From contig JAAWOG010000023.1 in the NCBI GenBank assembly GCA_022799355.1, forward strand, positions 1 through 48,195: a stretch of DNA of 48,195 nucleotides, in the 5' to 3' direction. The notes beneath the pieces are model-generated. The model saw only the letters and a list, made by a program, of their open reading frames with translations, was not told the DNA's origin and searched no databases. Shown here piece by piece: positions 41,823 to 48,195 of the stretch. Position 1 is the stretch's first letter. Each line of letters opens with the position of its first letter. The stretch comes from Lachnospiraceae bacterium (GTDB taxonomy: Bacteria > Bacillota > Clostridia > Lachnospirales > Lachnospiraceae). The position numbers were made by a program, and so were the translations under genes.

Positions 41823-42221
41823 ATGAGCACCCTGTTGAATACAAATATTTACGACTATACGAGAGTACTGGATAAGGCGGCGGATGCGGCATGGATCAGA
41901 AATGACTGCATTTCCAATAATATGGCGAATGTGAATACGCCCGGCTATAAAAGGCAGGATGTGGATTTTAAGGGACAGTTAAAGCAGGCGATGAACCAGT
42001 TCCGTTATATGACCACGGATGAGAAAGTACATAATCTCACAAATGAGGATTTAAAGCCGCTCTCTTTCATAGATTATGCCGGGTATTCTTACCGGAAAGA
42101 TGAAAATAACGTGGATATCGATGTGGAAAATGTGTACGAAGCGGAGAACCAGATTTATTATAACGGGCTGATCACGGCGATCACATCGGATTTCGCGGAT
42201 TTGAAAATTGTAACAAAATAA
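41823..42221 (+). CDS. flgB: Flagellar basal-body rod protein FlgB
   Basis: A 132-residue proximal rod protein. Near the N-terminus ARNDCISNNMANVNTPGYKRQDVDF is the conserved rod/hook signature; the C-terminus (NGLITAITSDFADLKIVTK) is the terminal helix. FlgB joins the MS-ring/FliE to the rod. GAAAGGAAG lies before the ATG. First gene of the operon. Confidence 0.95.
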   Translation: MSTLLNTNIYDYTRVLDKAADAAWIRNDCISNNMANVNTPGYKRQDVDFKGQLKQAMNQFRYMTTDEKVHNLTNEDLKPLSFIDYAGYSYRKDENNVDIDVENVYEAENQIYYNGLITAITSDFADLKIVTK

Positions 42222-42278
42222 ACGACAACATGAAATGGTGGTTTGATCATACCGCCCCGGAAGGATAAGGAGTGTACT

Positions 42279-42746
42279 ATGGGACTTTTTACGGCTTTTG
42301 ATATCAATGCGTCAGGCATGACCGCAGAGCGTTACCGTATGGATATTATTTCGGAAAATCTGGCAAATATGAATACGACAAGGACTGAGGACGGTACGCC
42401 TTACCGCAGAAAGGTTGTTACGTTTCAGGAAAAGGGTGAGAAAACGCCTTTTCACCATATTCTGGATGAGAAGCGTGACAGATATTCCAATAAGACCGGG
42501 AAATATTCAGGCAACGGTGTTAAGGTGACCGGAGTTTATGAAGATACCTGGACGGAGATGAAGATGGTGTATGATCCGGCACATCCCGATGCGGATGAAA
42601 ACGGCTATGTGATGTATCCGAATGTGGATGCCGTGACCGAGTTTGTGAATCTGATCGATGCAAGCCGTGGGTATGAAGCCAACGCAACGGCTTTTGAGGC
42701 CAGCAAGGGTATGGCACAGAGAGGACTGTCCATCGGGCAGGCATAA
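42279..42746 (+). CDS. flgC: Flagellar basal-body rod protein FlgC
   Basis: A 155-residue rod protein beginning MGLFTAFDINASGMTAERYRMDIISENLANMNTTRT, the expected N-terminus, with the typical C-terminus TEFVNLIDASRGYEANATAFEASKGM. The ATG at 42279 has ATAAGGAG upstream; an in-frame ATT-ATA extension upstream is not used. It stacks on FlgB in the rod. Confidence 0.95.
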   Translation: MGLFTAFDINASGMTAERYRMDIISENLANMNTTRTEDGTPYRRKVVTFQEKGEKTPFHHILDEKRDRYSNKTGKYSGNGVKVTGVYEDTWTEMKMVYDPAHPDADENGYVMYPNVDAVTEFVNLIDASRGYEANATAFEASKGMAQRGLSIGQA

Positions 42747-42834
42747 GGGAACCGGCGGGATGTTCCCATATAAGAAAAGCAGTGTTCGTACATAGAATAA
42801 ACGATATGGGCGGGAAAGGAAGTAACGATTTAAA

Positions 42835-43167
42835 ATGGATATTACATCTTTGTTCAGTGTTAATTCACCTGATCTGGTGGAGGTTGCAAATAAAGCTACT
42901 TCGACGATAGAAAATCCGAGAGGGACCAAGGAGGAAGAGACGGGGTTTGGGTATCTTTTGGATACGGCGATCAAGAATTTTAACCTGACCAATTCCTATA
43001 TTTCGGATAAAGAGGATATGGAATTGAAATGGGCGATGGGCGAGGTGGATAATCCCCATGATCTGACCATTGCACTGAGCAAGGCTTCACAGGCTCTGAG
43101 TTACACCACGGCAATCAGGGACAAATTGCTCGAGGCTTACAGAGAAATCATGCAGATGCAGATTTAG
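42835..43167 (+). CDS. fliE: Flagellar hook-basal body complex protein FliE
   Basis: A 110-residue protein with the FliE C-terminal pattern: AMGEVDNPHDLTIALSKASQALSYTTAIRDKLLEAYREIMQMQI. FliE links the MS-ring to the rod. AAAGGAAG precedes the ATG. Confidence 0.93.
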   Translation: MDITSLFSVNSPDLVEVANKATSTIENPRGTKEEETGFGYLLDTAIKNFNLTNSYISDKEDMELKWAMGEVDNPHDLTIALSKASQALSYTTAIRDKLLEAYREIMQMQI

Positions 43168-43237
43168 CACTGCACTTTTTTGCTGTCCAAAATCGGGGCA
43201 GAGGGAGAGATAAAGTACAGGTGGGAGAAATGTCCAG

Positions 43238-44839
43238 ATGCAGGAAAGAGTAAAAGAACTATTAAAAAAGGTTATCGACTGGTGGAAGAGCCTGAAAATA
43301 AAGCAACGCACGATGATTGTATGCATCAGCGCAGGTATCATACTTGCTTTGGTGGTTGTGCTGAGTGTTCTTTCCAGACCAAAGTTTACCCTGTTAAAAG
43401 AGTGTGAATCGGCAAGCGAGGGCGCCCAGGTCAAAGAGATCCTGGACGAAGCAGGGGGCTATACATATCAGATATCGGACGACGGGCTGAGAGTGGAAGT
43501 GTCCACATCCCAGCTTGGGGATGCAAATCTTCTGCTGGCGGCGAACAGCATCATATCCGACCGTTACAGTATTGAAAAGGTGACGGAAGGCGGCCTCGGC
43601 GTTACGGAGGCGGATAAAAAGAAACGTTATAAAAAGCTGCTGCAGGAGGAACTGCAGCATGACTTTATAGGGATGTTCGATTCCATTAAGGAAGCGACGG
43701 TAATCCTGAACATACCTGAGGAAAACGGTACACTGATCGCTACGGAGCAGGAATCTTCCGCTTCTATCGTGCTGAAGATCGACGGGGAATTCACGGGGGA
43801 GAACGCGGCTTTTCTGGCGAGGGCGGTGGCGACGGCGCTCGGCAACGAAAGTACGGACAGAATATCCATTATCGACAATACCGGAAAAATGCTGTACACC
43901 GGTGATGATAACTATTCCGTCACGGATACCGCCAATAACCAGATGTCGGTAAAACAGCAGTCGGAGCAGGTTGTCGGAAATAAGGTGAAAAATGCCCTGA
44001 AAGGGACAAACGGCTTTGATGCCATTGAGGTTGCCGTCAATCTGGATATTGATTTTTCCACGGAGGAGGTAGTAGATCACAACTATTATGCGCCGGAAAA
44101 CTCTACCCAGGGGCTTTTGGCGGAAGCGCATATCTACAATTCGGATTCCACATCGGGACCGGGGGATATTCCGGGGACGGACTCCAATGATGAGCCCACG
44201 ACCTACGTGGTGGATACCGACGGAAACCAGAGTACATCCTCCTCGGAAGAGGATTATAAATATGTGCCCAGTGAGAAGATCACGAAGAAAAACAGTGTCG
44301 GCGTGATCAATTATGCCAATTCTTCGGCAGGTATTACGGCGATAGATTATATTATTGTCCAGGAGAAGGTAGCAAAAGACCAGGGGCTTTTGGACGGCAT
44401 AAGCTGGGAAGAGTACAAGGCGCAAAACAGCGGCAGAACGAAGGTTGAGATCGATGAGGATTACATTAATGTGGTGGCGAAAGCGACCGGTATTCCGAAC
44501 GAAAATATCTCCATTATCGCCTATGAGGAAAACTGGTTCGTGGACAGCGAAGGACTGAATGTGGATGCACCTGATGTAATCGCCTTTGTGCTGATTCTGC
44601 TGATCCTGGGACTGCTCGCTTTCGTCATTCTGCGCAGCATGATGCGGGAGAGAGTACCGGAGGAGCCGGAGGAGCCTCTTGCCGTGGATGAACTTTTACA
44701 GTCCACACCGGAAGAGGTGGAGGATATAGAGGTAGAGCCGAAGTCGGAGACAAGGCTGATACTGGAAAAATTTGTGGAAGAAAATCCCGAGGCGGCGGCA
44801 AATCTGCTGCGTAACTGGCTGAATGAGGATTGGGGGTAA
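43238..44839 (+). CDS. fliF: Flagellar MS-ring protein FliF
   Basis: A 533-residue membrane protein. Membrane segments lie at residues ~24-45 and ~445-468. Between them are the ring-building domains (residues 50-225, with ATVILNIPEENG and ATALGNESTDRISIIDNTG) and an acidic Ser/Asp/Thr-rich stretch near 300-345. The cytoplasmic C-terminus (EKFVEENPEAAANLLRNWLNEDW) is the FliG-binding tail. It builds the base of the motor. Confidence 0.96.
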   Translation: MQERVKELLKKVIDWWKSLKIKQRTMIVCISAGIILALVVVLSVLSRPKFTLLKECESASEGAQVKEILDEAGGYTYQISDDGLRVEVSTSQLGDANLLLAANSIISDRYSIEKVTEGGLGVTEADKKKRYKKLLQEELQHDFIGMFDSIKEATVILNIPEENGTLIATEQESSASIVLKIDGEFTGENAAFLARAVATALGNESTDRISIIDNTGKMLYTGDDNYSVTDTANNQMSVKQQSEQVVGNKVKNALKGTNGFDAIEVAVNLDIDFSTEEVVDHNYYAPENSTQGLLAEAHIYNSDSTSGPGDIPGTDSNDEPTTYVVDTDGNQSTSSSEEDYKYVPSEKITKKNSVGVINYANSSAGITAIDYIIVQEKVAKDQGLLDGISWEEYKAQNSGRTKVEIDEDYINVVAKATGIPNENISIIAYEENWFVDSEGLNVDAPDVIAFVLILLILGLLAFVILRSMMRERVPEEPEEPLAVDELLQSTPEEVEDIEVEPKSETRLILEKFVEENPEAAANLLRNWLNEDWG

Positions 44840-44845
44840 TACGCC

Positions 44846-45865
44846 ATGGCAAAAGAGACATCCATAGGAGATCTGAGCGGCCTGCAGAAGGCAGCGATCC
44901 TTCTGATCGCACTGGGACCGGAGATGTCCTCTCAGATTTTTAAACACTTAAAAGAGGAAGAGATAGAAGAGCTGACACTGGAGATTGCAAATACCAGAAG
45001 TATTACGCCCCAGATGAAAGAGTCGGTTACGAGCGAATTTTATCAGCTCTGCCTTGCTCAGCAGTATATCGCGGAGGGCGGTATCGGCTATGCGAAGGAA
45101 GTGCTGGAAAAAGCGCTGGGCGAAGACAAGGCGGTGGATGTGATCAGCAAACTGACCGCGTCCTTGCAGGTAAAGCCGTTCGAGTTTGTGCGTAAGACAG
45201 ACGCGGCACAGCTTATCAACTTTATCCAGGATGAGCACCCTCAGACCATTGCCCTTATTTTGTCCTATTTATCACCCGGGCAGGCAGCGTTAATCATCTC
45301 ATCGCTCCCTCCTGACCGGCAGGCCGATGTGGCAAAACGTATTGCGGTGATGGACAGAACCAGCCCGGACGTGATCAAGGAGGTGGAGAGCATATTGGAA
45401 TCAAAGCTGGCATCCCTTGTGAATCAGGATTACACGATTATCGGCGGCGTAGACGCGGTGGTGGACATCTTAAATACGGTGGACCGCGGAACGGAAAAAC
45501 ATATCATGGAAACACTGGAAATCGACGAGCCGGAACTGGCGGACGAAATCAGGAAGAAGATGTTCGTATTCGAAGATATCCTGCTTTTGGACGACAGATC
45601 TATCCAGCGTGTGCTCAGAGATGTGGATAACAATGATCTGGCTGTTTCTCTGAAGAGTTCCAACGAGGAAGTGAAGGCGGCTATCTTCAACAACCTCTCA
45701 AAACGTCTTGCGTCCATGATTCAGGAGGATATGGAGTTTATGGGACCGGTGAGAATGAAGGATGTGGAAGAGGCACAGCAGAAGATTGTAAATATTATCA
45801 GAAAATTGGAAGATTCAGGCGAGATTGTTATTTCCAGAGGCGGAGGAGATGAGGTCGTTGTCTAA
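44846..45865 (+). CDS. fliG: Flagellar motor switch protein FliG
   Basis: A 339-residue protein of standard length. Signatures include KAAILLIALGPEMSSQIFKHLKEEEIEELTLEIA, EHPQTIALILSYLSPGQAALIISSLP (middle domain) and MFVFEDILLLDDRSIQRVLRDVDNNDLAVSLK, with the charged residues that touch the stator. It follows fliF after 6 bases and overlaps the fliH start. Confidence 0.97.
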   Translation: MAKETSIGDLSGLQKAAILLIALGPEMSSQIFKHLKEEEIEELTLEIANTRSITPQMKESVTSEFYQLCLAQQYIAEGGIGYAKEVLEKALGEDKAVDVISKLTASLQVKPFEFVRKTDAAQLINFIQDEHPQTIALILSYLSPGQAALIISSLPPDRQADVAKRIAVMDRTSPDVIKEVESILESKLASLVNQDYTIIGGVDAVVDILNTVDRGTEKHIMETLEIDEPELADEIRKKMFVFEDILLLDDRSIQRVLRDVDNNDLAVSLKSSNEEVKAAIFNNLSKRLASMIQEDMEFMGPVRMKDVEEAQQKIVNIIRKLEDSGEIVISRGGGDEVVV

Positions 45866-46712
45866 TATATTAAAGTATGGCTTTGTAAACTTTTGTGAGG
45901 GAGATACAAAAGTCATAGATTCAAACAAGATTGTGGAAAAACGTCTTGGAAGCGATTACAGAAGGACGGATGCGCCGCTTTCGGAGGAGGGCTTTCGGGA
46001 AGCGCAGTTCGAGGAGTTGGACGAAGAGACGAGGAAGGCGCTCTACGGGGATGAGGAAGGGAACATTTATCGGGAAAAGCCGGTATATGACGGTCCCTCT
46101 CCGGAGGAGCTGATCGAAGCCGCAAAGCAGGAAATCGAAGAAATGAGGGCTTTGGCGAGCCAGGAGATAGAAGGGCTCAGAAGTCAGGCGATTGAGGAGG
46201 GCAGAGCGGCGGGCTATAACGAGGGCTTCTCAAAAGGGCATGAGGAAGCGATGGTGGAGGCGGATAAGGCGGAGAAAAAAGCGCAGGAGGCAATCCGGGA
46301 GACGGAAACTCTGCGGGATCAGCTTCGCCGGGAATATGAGGCGAGAGTGCAGGAACTTGAGCCCATGATGATAGATGAACTGACGGATATCTATGATCAT
46401 GTTTTTGCTTCCGGGCTGAAGGAGAAAAGCAGCATTATTTTTCATCTGCTGGATACTACGCTGCATCGGATTGACAGCGGCAGAGAATTTATTGTCCGGA
46501 TTTCTCAGGATGATTATGAATATGTCAATGAAAATAAGGACGAATTGCTGAACGGGATGCCTGGTGTCAGAATGGACCTGGTGGCGGATGTGATGATGCA
46601 TCGCGGAGAGGGGATCATTGAGACCGGCGGCGGTCTTTTTGATTGCAGCATTGATGTGGAACTGAAAGAGTTAAAGAACAGGATACATACGCTGGCTTAT
46701 CAGAGTAAATAG
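45849..46712 (+). CDS. fliH: Flagellar export ATPase regulator FliH
   Basis: A 287-residue acidic protein. A long coiled coil occupies roughly residues 85-180 with AGYNEGFSKGHEEAMVEADKAEKKAQEAI, and the C-terminal FliH/HrpE domain has IIFHLLDTTLHRIDSGREFIVRIS and GGGLFDCSIDVELKELKN. FliH binds FliI and holds it at the export gate. The start is probably ATG 45849 (MRSLSNIL), inside fliG; TTG 45858 is possible. Confidence 0.88.
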   Translation: MRSLSNILKYGFVNFCEGDTKVIDSNKIVEKRLGSDYRRTDAPLSEEGFREAQFEELDEETRKALYGDEEGNIYREKPVYDGPSPEELIEAAKQEIEEMRALASQEIEGLRSQAIEEGRAAGYNEGFSKGHEEAMVEADKAEKKAQEAIRETETLRDQLRREYEARVQELEPMMIDELTDIYDHVFASGLKEKSSIIFHLLDTTLHRIDSGREFIVRISQDDYEYVNENKDELLNGMPGVRMDLVADVMMHRGEGIIETGGGLFDCSIDVELKELKNRIHTLAYQSK

Positions 46713-46726
46713 CAGGAGAACATATT

Positions 46727-48046
46727 TTGGAAGCGGCACTTGTGAATTTAAAAAAATATCATACCTGCGTGGAGGAGCCCCTGTTTAAGAAGCTGGGGAA
46801 GGTAGTAAATGTGATCGGGCTGACGATAGAGTCCGCAGGACCTGATGCAAGGCTGGGGGATATCTGTAAGATTTATCCCGCCGGAGGAGGAGGCAGTTCC
46901 ATTATGGCGGAGGTAGTCGGGTTTAAGGGCGGAATGACGCAGCTTATGCCCTACGAGGTGACCGACGGCATCGGATCGGGCAGTATTGTGGAAAATACGA
47001 ATATGCCTCTGATGGTGGAGATCACGGAAGATATTCTGGGAAGGACTCTGGACGGTCTGGGAAGGCCGGTGGACGGACAAAGCTTTACCGCATCCGCCCG
47101 GTATCCGGTGGAGGCTGCGCCTCCTGATCCTCTTTCAAGGAAGATTATCGATGAGGTATTGCCCCTTGGGGTGAAGGCGGTGGATGGGCTTTTAACAGTG
47201 GGAAAAGGACAGAGGATCGGTATCTTCGCGGGTTCCGGCGTCGGAAAGTCCACACTGATGGGTATGTTTGCGAGGAATACAACGGCGGAAATCAACGTCA
47301 TAGCTTTGATTGGAGAGCGTGGCAGGGAGGTCCGCGAATTTATAGAAAGAGACCTGGGGGCGGAGGGTATGGCACGTTCCGTGGTGGTGGTGTCCACTTC
47401 GGATAAGCCGGCACTTGAGCGGAACAAAGCGGCAAAGACTGCCACGGCGATCGCGGAATATTTCCGGGATCAGGGGAAGGATGTTCTGCTGATGATGGAT
47501 TCTCTGACGCGTTTTTCCATGGCACAGCGTGAGATCGGGCTTGCCAGCGGGGAGCCGCCGGTATCAAGAGGATATCCCCCCAGTGTATATGCGGAGATGC
47601 CGAAGCTCCTTGAGAGAGCGGGACGCTCCGATAAGGGTTCCATCACCGGGCTTTATACGGTGCTGGTGGACGGTGATGATTTTAACGAGCCGATCACGGA
47701 TACGGCGCGAAGCATTTTAGACGGGCATATTATGCTGAACCGAAAGTTAGCCCATAAGAATCACTACCCTGCGATCGATGTATTGCAGAGTATTTCAAGG
47801 TGTATGAGCAGTATTGCCACCAGGGAGCATAAAGCGGTGGCAGGAAAGCTGAAAAATGTGCTTGCCACCTATCAGGAGGCGGAGGATCTGATCAATATCG
47901 GCGCATACAAGGCGGGAAGCAATCCGGATATCGATTATGCGATCTCCAAAATCGGCCAGGTGAATGAATTTTTGCTGCAGGATGTGGATACGAAGACGGG
48001 GTTTGAAGAGACCGTGGCGGCAATGAGCGGGATTTTTGATTCCTAG
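46727..48046 (+). CDS. fliI: Flagellum-specific ATP synthase FliI
   Basis: A 439-residue type III export ATPase related to F1 beta subunits. Walker A: GIFAGSGVGKSTLMG; Walker B: VLLMMDSLTRFSMAQREIGLA; also GERGREVREFIERDLG. The start is TTG 46727 with AGGAGA 7 bases upstream. It powers unfolding and delivery of flagellar export substrates together with FliH. fliJ would be expected next but the window ends. Confidence 0.97.
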   Translation: MEAALVNLKKYHTCVEEPLFKKLGKVVNVIGLTIESAGPDARLGDICKIYPAGGGGSSIMAEVVGFKGGMTQLMPYEVTDGIGSGSIVENTNMPLMVEITEDILGRTLDGLGRPVDGQSFTASARYPVEAAPPDPLSRKIIDEVLPLGVKAVDGLLTVGKGQRIGIFAGSGVGKSTLMGMFARNTTAEINVIALIGERGREVREFIERDLGAEGMARSVVVVSTSDKPALERNKAAKTATAIAEYFRDQGKDVLLMMDSLTRFSMAQREIGLASGEPPVSRGYPPSVYAEMPKLLERAGRSDKGSITGLYTVLVDGDDFNEPITDTARSILDGHIMLNRKLAHKNHYPAIDVLQSISRCMSSIATREHKAVAGKLKNVLATYQEAEDLINIGAYKAGSNPDIDYAISKIGQVNEFLLQDVDTKTGFEETVAAMSGIFDS

Positions 48047-48055
48047 TACTACCTT

Positions 48056-48195
48056 GCGGAAATTTCGGTGAACTCAGCACCCGCTCTTTGTGTCACTGCT
48101 GCGTTGTCATCAGTCAACGATGCCACCGCATCGCCTCCTTCTTCCGCCTTGCCCTGACACAAATATCGGGCACTGATTTTCACCGTTATTTCCGC
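48056..48195. repeat. Long imperfect inverted repeat after fliI (possible small dispersed element)
   Basis: GCGGAAATTTCGGTGA (48056-48071) faces TCACCGTTATTTCCGC (48180-48195), and TTTGTGTCA (48087-48095) faces TGACACAAA (48155-48163). A central hairpin CGATGC/GCATCG (48118-48123, 48128-48133) sits inside. The whole segment folds on itself. It may extend past the right edge. No T-run is present within the window. Confidence 0.6.

Overview
The window is chromosomal DNA from a spore-forming, flagellated member of the Clostridia, most probably the family Lachnospiraceae. This rests on gene content and order: YerC, DUF1836 and DUF4317 proteins, the sporulation genes gpr, spoIIP and sigK, the order rpsT-gpr-spoIIP-lepA-hemW, and the order comM-dprA-topA-codY-flgB-flgC-fliE-fliF-fliG-fliH-fliI. 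Strong AGGAGG ribosome sites and low-GC Gram-positive style promoters agree with this. No rRNA, CRISPR array or intact transposase was seen; there is one tRNA (Leu, CAG).

Region 1 (1-1740) is a graveyard of mobile DNA: the 5' part of a secreted protein gene that runs off the left edge, a run of four perfect or near-perfect hairpins resembling a transfer origin, a MobC-like gene broken by a premature stop and lacking a start, and a minimal IS200/IS605 remnant that keeps its ends and 20 codons of tnpA. Region 2 (1760-11110) is ordinary core or family-specific DNA: YerC, DUF1836, an odd response regulator preceded by a ten-codon leader ORF, a DUF3810 membrane metalloprotease-like protein, a DUF2974 hydrolase-like protein, tRNA-Leu, DUF4317, DUF3048, a double zinc ribbon protein and a TPM-domain protein. 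Region 3 (11115-19786) is the rpsT-gpr-spoIIP-lepA-hemW neighbourhood, interrupted by a RelE/ParE-type toxin-antitoxin pair (between spoIIP and lepA) and by a PfkB kinase plus class II aldolase pair (between lepA and hemW).

Region 4 (19806-31562) is the main accessory system. It has a divergently transcribed ArsR-like regulator, a leader full of AGTTAA repeats and palindromes, a sugar-type ABC importer (lipoprotein and two permeases, no ATPase), two cytosolic GH116-like glycosidases and a DUF4965 (glutaminase-A-like) protein. Together they look like uptake of a small glycoside followed by breakdown inside the cell; the substrate is unknown. Region 5 (31633-35508) holds a DUF4143 AAA ATPase with repeats flanking its promoter, a SigK-like sigma factor that lacks the usual pro-sequence, a small alarmone synthetase, and an internally deleted Rpn/YhgA-type nuclease gene.

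Region 6 (35788-48195) is core: ComM and DprA (DNA uptake and processing), topoisomerase I, CodY, then the start of the flagellar basal body and export operon behind its own terminator and promoter. Just after fliI the window ends inside an imperfect long inverted repeat that may be a small dispersed element.
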